A stretch of DNA of 58,054 bases from REEB85 sp018971455 (GCA_028871195.1 JAGWNT010000010.1:1-58054), one strand, 5' to 3'. Shown: positions 17,469-26,558, numbered from the stretch's first letter. Made by a program: numbers and translations. Notes: a model not told the origin generated them from the letters alone.

Positions 17469-18557
17469 TCAGTAGCCTTCGTTGATCGTCAGCAGGGGAA
17501 ATGCGCTGTGCACGTGGGGCGGCACGACCGGGGGCGCGGCGTGGACGAAACTGGCATCGAGCTGGCGCAGGCCGGTCACGCCGATCAGCGCCAGACATTC
17601 CTGCACCTCATGCTCGAGGATTTCGAGCAGCCGCACGATGCCGGGGGCGCCGCCGGCGGCCAGGCCGTAGAGGTAGAGCCGGCCGAGCAGCACGAGATCA
17701 GCCCCGAGGGCGACGGCCTTGAGGATGTCGCTGCCCCGGCTGAAGCCGCCATCGACGAACACCTTGGCCCGCCCGGCGACGGCGGCCACCACTTCGGGCA
17801 GCACGTCCATGCTGCCGCGCCCGTGGTCGAGCTGGCGGCCGCCATGGTTGGAGACATAGACGACATCGACGCCGAGATCGCAGGCGCGGCGCGCATCCTC
17901 GGCGGTGGCGATGCCCTTGATGATCAGGGGCAGGCGATGTCGGGCCTTGAAGCGCTCGATATGCTTCCAGTTCAGCCCGGCCTGGAACTCCATGCCGGTG
18001 TTGCGCCGCTGCCAGGGCTTGTTGAAGCGCTTGGCGATATCGCGCTCGCGCCGGCTCAGCACGGCGGTGTCGACGGTGATGCAGAAGGCGTCGTAGCCGC
18101 TGGCGGCGGCGCGCTGGGCGTGGTCGTCGATGAACGCATCGTCGCCGCGGACATAGAGCTGGAAGACCTTCGGCCCGGCGCCGGCGGCGGCCGAGGCTTC
18201 GAGCCCCGGCTGCGTGACCGAGCTGATGAACACCGGCACGCCGAATTCGGTGGCGGCGCGGGCGACCGCCGCACCGGCCTCGGGGTGGAAGGATTCGAGC
18301 GAGCCGACCGGCGCCAGCGCGATCGGCAGGCGAATGTCGCGCCCGCAGAACTGCCAGCGGCTGTCCACGCTGGCGACGTCGTTGAGGACGCGCGGGCGGA
18401 AGGCCAGGCTGTCGAGCGCGAGGCGGTTGCGCTTCAGCGTGGTCTCGGTCTCGGTGCCGCCGATCAGATAGTCCCAGATGAACTGGTTGAGATTGAGCCG
18501 CGCCGCCTTGATGAACTCGTGCAGCGTCAGGAAGTCCGGTCCAGCCTCGTCGCGCAT
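17469..18557 (-). CDS. FMN-dependent alpha-hydroxy-acid oxidizing protein
   Basis: A flavoprotein of 362 residues from the lactate/glycolate/mandelate oxidase family. Visible family residues: PIALAPVGSLESFHPE for the FMN phosphate side, the active-site Lys in LIIKGIATAEDA, SNHGGRQLDHG with the catalytic His and substrate Arg, and FVDGGFSRGSDILKA with the phosphate-binding GRL further on. It oxidises an L-2-hydroxy acid to the 2-keto acid. An AGGA ribosome-binding site precedes the ATG at 18557. It lies 13 bases after the FAH-family gene, consistent with a pathway through 2-keto acids. Confidence 0.9.
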   Translation of the reverse strand: MRDEAGPDFLTLHEFIKAARLNLNQFIWDYLIGGTETETTLKRNRLALDSLAFRPRVLNDVASVDSRWQFCGRDIRLPIALAPVGSLESFHPEAGAAVARAATEFGVPVFISSVTQPGLEASAAAGAGPKVFQLYVRGDDAFIDDHAQRAAASGYDAFCITVDTAVLSRRERDIAKRFNKPWQRRNTGMEFQAGLNWKHIERFKARHRLPLIIKGIATAEDARRACDLGVDVVYVSNHGGRQLDHGRGSMDVLPEVVAAVAGRAKVFVDGGFSRGSDILKAVALGADLVLLGRLYLYGLAAGGAPGIVRLLEILEHEVQECLALIGVTGLRQLDASFVHAAPPVVPPHVHSAFPLLTINEGY

Positions 18558-18570
18558 CTTGGGTTCCTCG

Positions 18571-19755
18571 CTATTGTTTCAGCAGCCCGCGCCCGGCGAG
18601 GTTGCGCATCAGCGCGCCGGCGCCGAACTCCCAGCGCGCGCAGGCATCGGTCGGCCGGATGCGGTTGACCAGCCGGCCCAGCCCGGGTGCGGCGATGGTG
18701 ACGATGTCGCCGGTCTTGTGGGTGAAGCCCTTGCCCGGCGCGTCACGATCCTCGATGGGCGCGAACATGGTGCCGAGATAGAGCACCGCGCCGTCGGGAT
18801 AGGCGTGATGGGCGTTGAGCAGCTGGCCGACGAGATCGGCCGGGTCGCGGCTGATGCGCGCCATCGAGGAACTGCCGGCGAGGCGGTAGCCCTCCTCGCC
18901 CTCGACGGTCAGCGACACCTCGGCGCGGCGTATGGCATCGAGATCGAATCCGGCGTCGAACAGGCGGATGAACGGGCCGATGGCGGCCGAGGCATTGTTG
19001 TCCTTGGCCTTGCTCAGCAACAGGGCGGAACGGCCCTCGATGTCGCGCAGATTGACGTCGTTGCCCAGCGCGGCGCCGACGATGCGCCCGTCGGAGGCGA
19101 CGGCCAGCACGATCTCGGGCTCGGGATTGTTCCAGGTCGAGCCGGGATAGATTCCCGCATCCATGCCGGTGCCGATGGCGGCCATGGGCTGGCATTTGGT
19201 GAAGATCTCGGCATCCGGACCGATGCCGACCTCGAGATACTGGCTCCACGCATCGCGCGCGATCAGCATCTTCTTCAGCGCGGCCGCCTCCGCCGAGCCG
19301 GGCCGCAGACGGCTCAGATCCGCGCCGATCAGCTCGCGCACCTCATGGCGCAGCATGGCGGCCGCCACCAGATCGCCGCGCGCGCGCTCCTCGATCACGC
19401 GCTCGAGCATCGAGACCGCGAACGTCACGCCCGCCGCCTTCACCGCCTGCAGGTCGATCGGGGCGAGCAGCCAGGGCGTGCGCGGGTTGCGATGCTCGGG
19501 CACCGTGTTGGCGAGCAGGGCCGCGACCGGGCCCAGGCTCTCCCCGCCGGCGGCGCGCAGGGCGGCGGCGGGATCGGCCGTCTCGCAGAGGTCGCGCATG
19601 GTGGGGAACGCGGCGGAGACATCGACCGCCTCGCCGCCGCGAATCGCCACCACCGAGGGGCCGTGCCGGTCCGGCCGCCAGGCGCGCCCAGCAAGGGCGG
19701 CGGTGGCGTGGTCTTCGGGCAGCGAGGCGGCCACAGCCTGTTGAAACGATGTCAT
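18571..19755 (-). CDS. Fumarylacetoacetate hydrolase family protein, probable 2-keto-3-deoxy acid dehydratase type
   Basis: A 394-residue protein of the larger FAH-fold subgroup. The C-terminal catalytic domain contains NNPEPEIVLAV (metal-binding Glu pair) and GNDVNLRDIEGRSALLL, then KDNNASAAIGPFI. This arrangement is what I know from 2-keto-3-deoxy-pentonate dehydratases of the Weimberg-type pathways (XylX/KdaD-like) rather than from fumarylacetoacetase of tyrosine breakdown. I chose the ATG at 19755 because the preceding in-frame codons look non-coding. It is the first gene of the unit with the hydroxy-acid oxidase and the CNT carrier. Confidence 0.78.
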   Translation of the reverse strand: MTSFQQAVAASLPEDHATAALAGRAWRPDRHGPSVVAIRGGEAVDVSAAFPTMRDLCETADPAAALRAAGGESLGPVAALLANTVPEHRNPRTPWLLAPIDLQAVKAAGVTFAVSMLERVIEERARGDLVAAAMLRHEVRELIGADLSRLRPGSAEAAALKKMLIARDAWSQYLEVGIGPDAEIFTKCQPMAAIGTGMDAGIYPGSTWNNPEPEIVLAVASDGRIVGAALGNDVNLRDIEGRSALLLSKAKDNNASAAIGPFIRLFDAGFDLDAIRRAEVSLTVEGEEGYRLAGSSSMARISRDPADLVGQLLNAHHAYPDGAVLYLGTMFAPIEDRDAPGKGFTHKTGDIVTIAAPGLGRLVNRIRPTDACARWEFGAGALMRNLAGRGLLKQ

Positions 19756-19859
19756 TGCCGCGCTCTCCGCCCGTTCGTGGCGGAATCCTACGGGGCCGCG
19801 GTGGATGCGGCAAGGCGGGGGCAACGGGGCGGGCGCAGCGGGGCGGGGGCGGCCGGCTG

Positions 19860-22676
19860 CTACCCGAACGCGCCGACCTCGTGGGTGACCGCGGCGCCGA
19901 TCTCGCGCACCAGGTCGAACAGCCGGCGCATCGGGACGAAGATCTCGGCGTGCTCGCGCACATAGGCGGCCGCGCCGCGCGGCCCACGGGGCTCGCCGTA
20001 ATCACGCTCGGCGGCGGGGTCAGGCGAGGCGGGAAACACCTCGGCGAGCAGGGCGAGGGAGCCCGCGATGTCGAGCCGCAGGATGCGCAGGTCGAGCGCC
20101 TGGCGCGTGACGCCGTGACGCGGCGAGAAATCGGGGATGGCGCTGGCCAGCAGCCAGATGCGATGGATGACGGCCAGGCGCAGCGCGTGCAGCAGCATCT
20201 CGCGCGTCGCCATGCGCGGGGCGTCCGGCCAGGCGGCGCGCAGGGCGACGTGGTCGGCCTGGATGCGGCGGAACATCGCCTGCGCCGGCGCCCACAGATC
20301 GAGCCGCTCCAGCGCGCGGGCGACCAGGACCAGCGCCTCCCGCCGGCCAGGGATATGGGCGTGGGCCGCGCGATCGAGCCACGAGCCCGGATCGAGGCTG
20401 GCCACCACGGCGCGCAGCACGTCGAGGTCGGAATGCGCCAGCGCGTGGGCGGCGAGTTCGAGCGCCGCGCCGAAGCGGTCGCTGCGGGCGCGCATGTCGA
20501 CGAAGGTTTCGGGATGGCGGCCGGCGGCGCCGCCCACGCCCTGGAGCGTGTTGGCCAGCCAGCCAAGCTGTTGCAGGATGGCATTGTTCGGAATGGCGCG
20601 CAGCTCACGCGGATGGCGGATCATCGCCGGGCCGCCCATGCCGTCGGTCTGGCGCGCCGCCGGGCGCGAGCCGGTGCGATCGAGCAGCGCCGGGCCGAAG
20701 GCGCCGAGCAGTGCTGCGTAGCCCGGATCCTCGACCAGCTCCTGCATGGCCAGGCGGTGAGCGGCGAAGAAATCGGCGGCGAAATCGGCATCCTCGTAGA
20801 TCGGGTCGGCCGGCGGCGCGGTCAGCGCCGGCATGGCGTGCTCGGCGAGCCGGGCCACGGTGGCCAGTGCGAGTTCGGGCGTGCCGAAAAGCAGATATCC
20901 GTCGCCGCCCTGGAAGGCGCTCTCCTCGCGCGCGGCGAGGCCGGATTGCGCCAGGGTACGCCGGCAATGCGGCGGCGAGAGGTAGGACAGGCGCGCGGCC
21001 AGCGAGGCGGGATGCGCGCCGCGCCCGACGCTCTCGCCATGGGTGTCGAACAGCACCACCTCGATATCGCCCAGCCCGTGCCGCGACAGCGTCTCGGCGA
21101 GCTTGAGGCGCAGCCGCTCGATGAGATAGCTGGCGGCGAGCTGGCCGACATAGCGGCCGGAATCCGAATAGCCGAATTGCAGGCAGAGACGCCCGGCCTC
21201 GCGCAGATAGGCGCGGTAATGCGGGCTGCGCAGCGCCTCCTCGATGACCCGCGCGCCGCCTTCCAGCGCGTCCGCCGTCTCGAAGAGCGGGCTGATCTCG
21301 ACGTGACGATCAACGCCGAAGAGACGAGCGAGCCAGAGGGCCGCGAGCAGCGTGTAGCCGGTCTCCGTCTCGGCGATGAGGAAGCGCACCGGCGTGCTGG
21401 CGTCGATGTATTTGACGATCTGCGCCACCGTCATCATCAGCCGCGGCGCGGAGGCCTGTTCGGCGAGCAGCGCGCCGAAATCCACCGGCACCGGCGCCAC
21501 CTCGTCCAGCGCCGCGTTGATGGCGGCGAACAGCGCGCGCCGCCGGGCCGGATCCTCCGGCGCGTCGGCGACGCCGAGGCGCTGGCGGATGGCGTTGTGG
21601 ATCTGCGCCGCATTGAGGCGCACATGGGTGTGGGCAAGGGACAGGCCGTGCGCGGCCAGCCCCGCGCGCGCCACCGCCAGCGCCGGGCGCGCGGCCTCGG
21701 GCGCGCCGGCCAGCGCCGCGACGAACAGCGCATCGAGCGGCGCGGTATCGCCGAGGGCGGCGCCATGCCCGTCGATCAGGGCGTGCGCGAAGCGGGCGAT
21801 CTGCTCGGGATCCGCGCGGTCGGGGCAGGCGGCGATCTGGCCGTCCACCACGGCGCGCGCGGCGGCCAGCGTGGCCGCGATCGGTGCCGCGGCGGGCTGC
21901 GCGTCGACCTGGCCGGCGAGGCGGGCAAGTTGCAGCGCCTTCATGCGCAGGCGCAGGCGCAGCGTGTCCCACCAGTTGATGTCGGTGCGGCCGTCCGTGT
22001 CGTAGCCGACCCAGCTGGCGAGCACGACCGGGCGCGGCACGATGTCGCTCCAGCGTTCCGGCCAGGCCGAGCGGGCGGCCTCCAGCAGGGCGGCGGTCAG
22101 GGCATCGAGCGCGTCCCGCCCGCGCCGCATGGCGGCCACCGCCTGCTCGAACTCCTCCTCCAACGTGACGCCCTCGGGGCGGTGGGAGACGAAGCACATC
22201 GCCCCGGGCCGGCCGCTCGCCGCCGCAGCGAGATCCTGCGCCACCGGCAGGGGCAGGGAGAATGTCGGATGGGCGGTGAAGACGGCAGCGAAGCGAACGC
22301 GCTCGATGCCGGCGCGGAAGCGGGCGAGCGGCACCGCGCTGTCATCGGGGTCCGGCCGCACCAGCCGGGCGGCGAGCCGGGCCAGCGCCGCGCGGTTTTC
22401 CGCCATGTCGATGCCGCCGACATAGGCGGCGAGGCGGCGCGCGCGGTCGGCGAGGGCTTCGTCGCGCAGGCAGCGCACCAGCGTCTCGAGCTCGGCGAAG
22501 CTCAGCGCGCCGCGGTCGATGCGCCGGGAGATCGCCAGCGCCACCGAGAGCACGGCATTACCGAACGGGTCCTCCTCCAGCCGCTCGCGCATGCGCTCGG
22601 TCAGCGTCAGCAGCTCGCGCGCCAGCGGCAAGGCGGCGGTGGGATCGGGGGCTGGCCGGGAAGCGGCATGCTGCAT
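19860..22676 (-). CDS. Divergent phosphoenolpyruvate carboxylase homologue with altered active site
   Basis: At 938 residues the length is that of bacterial PEP carboxylase, and the landmarks are in order: FTAHPTFS (about 133-140), ISPLFETADAL, FGYSDSGRYVG (about 500), FDTHGESVGRGAHP (about 537-550) and LRAIPNN after a GSRPAAR segment. But catalytic positions differ from true PEPC: TAHPTE has become TAHPTF, the Lys after SDSA is Arg, and in the FHGRGGTIGRGG loop the His and first Arg are Asp and His. The TAHPT His, the metal-binding Glu and Asp and the last Arg of the loop remain. It may be a distant active PEPC or a repurposed enzyme. The ATG at 22676 has only a weak ribosome-binding site. 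Divergent from the DUF445 gene. Confidence 0.75.
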   Translation of the reverse strand: MQHAASRPAPDPTAALPLARELLTLTERMRERLEEDPFGNAVLSVALAISRRIDRGALSFAELETLVRCLRDEALADRARRLAAYVGGIDMAENRAALARLAARLVRPDPDDSAVPLARFRAGIERVRFAAVFTAHPTFSLPLPVAQDLAAAASGRPGAMCFVSHRPEGVTLEEEFEQAVAAMRRGRDALDALTAALLEAARSAWPERWSDIVPRPVVLASWVGYDTDGRTDINWWDTLRLRLRMKALQLARLAGQVDAQPAAAPIAATLAAARAVVDGQIAACPDRADPEQIARFAHALIDGHGAALGDTAPLDALFVAALAGAPEAARPALAVARAGLAAHGLSLAHTHVRLNAAQIHNAIRQRLGVADAPEDPARRRALFAAINAALDEVAPVPVDFGALLAEQASAPRLMMTVAQIVKYIDASTPVRFLIAETETGYTLLAALWLARLFGVDRHVEISPLFETADALEGGARVIEEALRSPHYRAYLREAGRLCLQFGYSDSGRYVGQLAASYLIERLRLKLAETLSRHGLGDIEVVLFDTHGESVGRGAHPASLAARLSYLSPPHCRRTLAQSGLAAREESAFQGGDGYLLFGTPELALATVARLAEHAMPALTAPPADPIYEDADFAADFFAAHRLAMQELVEDPGYAALLGAFGPALLDRTGSRPAARQTDGMGGPAMIRHPRELRAIPNNAILQQLGWLANTLQGVGGAAGRHPETFVDMRARSDRFGAALELAAHALAHSDLDVLRAVVASLDPGSWLDRAAHAHIPGRREALVLVARALERLDLWAPAQAMFRRIQADHVALRAAWPDAPRMATREMLLHALRLAVIHRIWLLASAIPDFSPRHGVTRQALDLRILRLDIAGSLALLAEVFPASPDPAAERDYGEPRGPRGAAAYVREHAEIFVPMRRLFDLVREIGAAVTHEVGAFG

Positions 22677-22760
22677 CCGCGAAGACTGCCCATGAAGCGC
22701 GGCGCGACGCAACAACAAGCCCGCGCCAAGCGCATATCGGCATGATAGAAGCGCCGTCCA

Positions 22761-24035
22761 ATGCCCCCTCCCCCCGACCCCGACCTCGCCGCGCGCCGCA
22801 GCCTGCTCGCCCACCGCGCCATTGCCACCGGATTGCTGCTGCTGATGGCGGCGCTGACCGTCGGCGCCTACTGGCTGCCGGACGGCACCGCGACGCAGAT
22901 CCTCCAGGCCGCCGCCAAGGCCGGCTTCGTCGGCGGCATCGCCGACTGGTTCGCCGTCACCGCCCTGTTCCGCCACCCGCTCGGCCTGCCGATCCCGCAC
23001 ACCGCCATCATCCCCGCCCAGAAGGCCCGGCTCGGGCGCGCGCTTGGCCGCTTCGTCGCCACCCATGTGTTCACCGAGGCCGATGTCGCGCGCACGCTGA
23101 CGCAGCTCGACCTGCCGGCCATCCTGCGCCGCTTCCTGCAGGACAAGGCGGCGACGCGGCCGGCCGCCCTCGCCCTGGCCGCACTGCTGCCGCGGCTGCT
23201 TGCCACCATCGAGGACGGGCGGGCGCGCCGCGTCGCCGCCCGGCTGATCCCGCGCCTGCTCGGCGGCCCGGATGCCGGGCGGGTGGTCGGCCGCGCCTTG
23301 CAGCAGCTGGTGCAGGGCGGGCGGCACCAGGAGGTGTTCGGCTTTATCCTCGGCCAGCTCAAGACGCTGCTGATCGCCCGCGAGAGCGCGCTGCAGCTGG
23401 CCATCGCCGAGCGGGTGCGCGAGCAGGGCGGCAGGCTGGTCGGCTGGGCGCTCGGCGCCTCCATCGCGCGCCGCGTGCTGGGCACCATCAACGCCGAGCT
23501 GGAGAAGATGGAGCCGGACGGCTCCGAACTGCGCGAGGCGTTCGACGAGTGGATCCACCGCGAGATCGCGCGCATCGAGCACGAGCCGGCGCGCGCCGCC
23601 GAGATCGGCGCGGCGCTGCGCCAGGTGGTGGCGCATGACACGGTGCGCGCCTGGTTCTGGGATGTGTGGTCGCGGCTGCGGCTGGTGGTGGAGCAGGACG
23701 CGGCGCGGCCGGACGGTCGCAGCGTCGCCTTCCTCGAGGCCGCACTGGGCAATCTCGGCACGCTGCTGGCGAGCGACGCCACGGCGCGGGCGCGCCTGGA
23801 GCAGGCGGCGCGGGGCGTGGCCGCCAGCCTGCTGCCGGCGGCGCAGACGCAGCTGGCCGATTTCATCGCCGGGGTGGTGGCCAACTGGGACGCGGCGACC
23901 ATCACCAACCGGCTCGAACTGCGCATCGGCCCGGATCTGCAATTCGTGCGCATCAACGGCACGCTGGTCGGCTTTCTGGTCGGCGGGCTTGTCTATGCGG
24001 CGCTGCGTGCGACATTCGGGCATGTCAGCTTCTGA
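22761..24035 (+). CDS. DUF445 family membrane protein
   Basis: A 424-residue protein of the YjiN/DUF445 type. One N-terminal hydrophobic segment (about residues 22-40) is followed by AAKAGFVGGIADWFAVTALFR and HPLGLPIPHTAIIP, the family signature, then a long, helical, Arg- and Ala-rich middle part, and a C-terminal motif RIGPDLQFVRINGTLVGF with a final membrane segment. The function of the family is not established; it is an inner-membrane protein. It is divergent from the PEPC homologue, sharing an 84-base intergenic region, and is followed at 11 bases by the monooxygenase gene. Confidence 0.88.
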   Translation: MPPPPDPDLAARRSLLAHRAIATGLLLLMAALTVGAYWLPDGTATQILQAAAKAGFVGGIADWFAVTALFRHPLGLPIPHTAIIPAQKARLGRALGRFVATHVFTEADVARTLTQLDLPAILRRFLQDKAATRPAALALAALLPRLLATIEDGRARRVAARLIPRLLGGPDAGRVVGRALQQLVQGGRHQEVFGFILGQLKTLLIARESALQLAIAERVREQGGRLVGWALGASIARRVLGTINAELEKMEPDGSELREAFDEWIHREIARIEHEPARAAEIGAALRQVVAHDTVRAWFWDVWSRLRLVVEQDAARPDGRSVAFLEAALGNLGTLLASDATARARLEQAARGVAASLLPAAQTQLADFIAGVVANWDAATITNRLELRIGPDLQFVRINGTLVGFLVGGLVYAALRATFGHVSF

Positions 24036-24046
24036 AGGCCCGCGCC

Positions 24047-25069
24047 ATGCGTCTGTCGGTTCTCGACCAGTCCACCATCGTCACCGGGCGGCCGCCGGAT
24101 GCCTCGATCCGCGAGAGCCTGGCGCTGGCGCGGCACACCGAGGCGCTGGGCTACCATCGCTACTGGGTGGCCGAGCACCATAATTCGGAGGCCATCGCCG
24201 GCAGCGCGCCGGAGGTGCTGATCGCCGCCATTGCCGCGACGACGAGCTGCATCCGCGTCGGCAGCGCCGGGGTGATGCTGCCGCATTACGCCAGCCTGAA
24301 GGTGGCCGAGCAGTTCCGCGTGCTGGAGGCGATCGCGCCCGGACGGATCGATCTCGGCCTCGGCCGGGCGCCCGGCTCGGACGGGCTGACGGCGCATGCG
24401 CTGAACCCCAACGCCGCCCAGGCGGCGCAGCATTTCCCCGCCCAGCTGCGCGACCTGCTGGCCTGGCTCGCCGGCGAAAGACTGGTCGAGGGACACCCTT
24501 TCCGCGACATCCGCGCCATGCCGGCCGGCCCCACCGTGCCGGAGGTGTGGGTGCTCGGCAGTTCGGATTACGGCGCGCAGGTCGCCGCCCATTTCGGCCT
24601 GCCCTATTGCTTCGCCCATTTCATCACCGATGGCGCCGGGGCGGCCGAGGCGCTGGAGACCTACCGGCTCGGCTACCGACCGAGCGCGCGCCACCCGCGC
24701 CCGCAGGCCGCATTGTGCGTGTGGGCGCTGGCCGCCGACAGCGCGGCCGAGGCGACGCGGCTGACCAGCAGCCGGGTGCTCGCCCGGCTGTGGCGCGACC
24801 GCGGCATCTTCGCCCCCCTGCCCTCGCCCGAGGAGGCGGCCGCCTACGCCTATGCGCCGGGCGAGGCGCAGCGCGCGGCAGGCATCGCCGAGCGCGCCAT
24901 TCACGGCACGCGGGACGCCGTCGCCGCCCGACTGCGCGCGCTCGGCGCGGACATGGGCGTCGACGAGATCGCCGTGCTGACGACGGTGCACGATGCCGAG
25001 GCGCGCCGGCGCAGCTACACGCTGCTCGCCGAGGCCTTTGCCGGCGAGGCGGCGGTCCGCGCCGCCTGA
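24047..25069 (+). CDS. LLM class flavin-dependent oxidoreductase
   Basis: A luciferase-like monooxygenase of 340 residues. RLSVLDQSTIVTG at the N-terminus, YHRYWVAEHHNSEAIAGSAP, SAGVMLPHYASLKVAEQFR and RIDLGLGRAPG are characteristic of the YhbW/MsnO8-like subgroup, which binds FMN without covalent attachment. These enzymes oxidise small organic compounds with reduced flavin from a partner reductase that is not in this window. I set the start at the ATG at 24047, 11 bases after the DUF445 stop. It converges on cysK, with six bases between the stops. Confidence 0.9.
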   Translation: MRLSVLDQSTIVTGRPPDASIRESLALARHTEALGYHRYWVAEHHNSEAIAGSAPEVLIAAIAATTSCIRVGSAGVMLPHYASLKVAEQFRVLEAIAPGRIDLGLGRAPGSDGLTAHALNPNAAQAAQHFPAQLRDLLAWLAGERLVEGHPFRDIRAMPAGPTVPEVWVLGSSDYGAQVAAHFGLPYCFAHFITDGAGAAEALETYRLGYRPSARHPRPQAALCVWALAADSAAEATRLTSSRVLARLWRDRGIFAPLPSPEEAAAYAYAPGEAQRAAGIAERAIHGTRDAVAARLRALGADMGVDEIAVLTTVHDAEARRRSYTLLAEAFAGEAAVRAA

Positions 25070-25075
25070 GTGCGG

Positions 25076-26041
25076 CTACAGCCCGGCAAACAGGGCGGTG
25101 GAGAGGTAGCGCTCGGCGAAGGACGGGGCGATGGCGATGATGCGCTTGCCGGCATTGGCCGGATCGCGCGCCAGATCCAGCGCCGCGTGCAGAGCGGCAC
25201 CGGAGGAAATGCCGATCGGCAGCCCCTCGCTGCGGGCCGCCCGCCTGGCCGCGGCGATCGCCTCGCGCTCGCTGACGCGCAGCACGCCGTCCATCAGCGC
25301 CATGTCCAGCACCGCGGGGATGAAGCCGGGGCCGATGCCCTGCACGCCGTGCGGCCCCGGCTCGTCGCCGGACAGCACGGCGCTCTCCGCCGGTTCGACG
25401 ACGAAGACTCGCAGCGCCGGGCGGCGCGGCTTGAGGCGGCGGGCGATGCCGGTGAGCGTGCCGCCGGTGCCGGCGCCGCCGACGACGAGATCGACCTCGC
25501 CGCCGGTGTCGGTCCAGATCTCCTCGGCGGTGGTCTGCTCGTGAATGGCCGGGTTGGCGGGATTGTCGAACTGGCGGGGCATCCAGGCGCCCGGCGTGGC
25601 GGCGATGATCGCCTCCGCCCGGGCGATGGCGCCGGCCATGCCCTGGCGCGCCGGGGTGAGCTGCACCTCCGCGCCCATCAGCCGCAGCATCTTGCGCCGC
25701 TCGATGGAGGCGCCCTCGGGCATGCAGACGATCAGCTGGTAGCCGCGTGCCGCGGCGACGAAGCCGAGGGCGATGCCGGTATTACCGGAGGTCGGCTCGA
25801 CCAGCACGGAGCGGCCGGGATGGATCAGCCCCTCGGCCTCGGCGCGCTCGATCATCGCCAGGCCAATGCGGTCCTTGACCGAGCCGAGCGGGTTGAAGAA
25901 CTCGAGCTTGAGCAGCAGATCCGCCTTCAGCCCCTCCTCGGCGATCAGGCGGGGCAGGCGCACCAGCGGGGTGTTGCCGATGGTGTCCAGAATGCTGGCG
26001 TGGATTCGGCCTCGGCCGACTCGGGGGGCGGGATTGTCCAT
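25076..26041 (-). CDS. cysK: Cysteine synthase A (O-acetylserine sulfhydrylase)
   Basis: A PLP enzyme of 321 residues that makes cysteine from O-acetylserine and sulfide. The PLP Lys is in PLGSVKDRIG (about residue 54), the substrate loop is PTSGNTGIAL, the phosphate-binding loop GAGTGGTLTG, and the C-terminal PLP-contact Ser is in GISSGAAL. The length and the CysK-type (not CBS-type) ending fit family norms. It is divergent from an Rrf2 regulator across 67 bases that contain GTGA/TCAC half-sites, and sits near cysI, as expected for a sulfur-assimilation block. Confidence 0.92.
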   Translation of the reverse strand: MDNPAPRVGRGRIHASILDTIGNTPLVRLPRLIAEEGLKADLLLKLEFFNPLGSVKDRIGLAMIERAEAEGLIHPGRSVLVEPTSGNTGIALGFVAAARGYQLIVCMPEGASIERRKMLRLMGAEVQLTPARQGMAGAIARAEAIIAATPGAWMPRQFDNPANPAIHEQTTAEEIWTDTGGEVDLVVGGAGTGGTLTGIARRLKPRRPALRVFVVEPAESAVLSGDEPGPHGVQGIGPGFIPAVLDMALMDGVLRVSEREAIAAARRAARSEGLPIGISSGAALHAALDLARDPANAGKRIIAIAPSFAERYLSTALFAGL

Positions 26042-26049
26042 GGCGGGTG

Positions 26050-26078
26050 TTTATCACAAGGCGCGGACGTGATTTAAC
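26050..26078. promoter_or_regulatory. Candidate operator half-sites between cysK and the Rrf2 gene
   Basis: TTTATCACA at 26050-26058 and CGTGATTTAAC at 26068-26078 form an imperfect inverted pair. The right element matches the left half of the peroxiredoxin operator at 26575-26594 in 9 of 11 positions. They lie in the 67-base divergent region, so a regulator here could control both cysK and its own gene. The match is much weaker than that between the peroxiredoxin and cysI sites. Confidence 0.4.
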
Positions 26079-26108
26079 CGCCGCGAAAACCGGGGGTAGA
26101 GGGCCGAC

Positions 26109-26558
26109 ATGCTGATCCGCAGGGACCGCGCGATGGTGGCGGTGACGATCATGCTCGACGTGGCGTTCCATGCCGGCCGCTCGGCGACGGTAAGTGCGGC
26201 CGATATCGCCGAGCGGCTGGGCCTGGCGCGGCGCGGCATGGAGCCGCTGCTGCAGGCGCTGTCGCGGGCCGGGCTGCTCGACAGCGTGCGCGGCCCGCGC
26301 GGCGGCTATCGCCTCGGCCGGCCGCGCCGCGACATCCGGCTGGCCGACATCGTCGCCGTGGTGACCGCCGACGAGGCGGAGAGCACCGACGGGCCGGCGG
26401 GGCGCCTGCAGGCGGTGGTGATCGAGCGGCTGTGGGGCGAGCTCGAGGATGCGGCAAGGGCGCTGCTGGCGGGGCTGACGCTGGATGACCTGCTGCGCCG
26501 CGCCGCGGCGGCGGGGCTGCGCCGGCCGGCCGCGGAGCCGATCACGTTCGCGATCTGA
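26109..26558 (+). CDS. Rrf2 family transcriptional regulator lacking Fe-S cysteines
   Basis: A 149-residue regulator. The winged-helix part is clear: AMVAVTIMLDVAFHAG, DIAERLGLARRGMEPLLQAL as recognition helix, and RGPRGGYRLGRPRRDIRLADI as the wing, all typical Rrf2. The protein contains no cysteine at all, so it cannot hold the Fe-S cluster of IscR, NsrR or RsrR. In this it resembles CymR, the Gram-positive regulator of cysteine metabolism that senses O-acetylserine through a complex with CysK. The gene stands back to back with cysK and is followed by a peroxiredoxin and cysI sharing one operator, so I infer a CymR-like sulfur role. Confidence 0.87.
   Translation: MLIRRDRAMVAVTIMLDVAFHAGRSATVSAADIAERLGLARRGMEPLLQALSRAGLLDSVRGPRGGYRLGRPRRDIRLADIVAVVTADEAESTDGPAGRLQAVVIERLWGELEDAARALLAGLTLDDLLRRAAAAGLRRPAAEPITFAI

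Noticed and set aside
18571..19755. Fumarylacetoacetase of tyrosine degradation
   Set aside because: Sequence follows the longer 2-keto-3-deoxy-acid dehydratase subgroup, and no maleylacetoacetate isomerase or homogentisate dioxygenase gene is nearby.
19749..22745. Long plus-strand frame of nearly 1000 codons opposite the PEPC homologue
   Set aside because: It is antisense to a gene with clear family motifs, has Arg/Gly/His-rich composition typical of GC-driven frames, and contains no recognisable domain.
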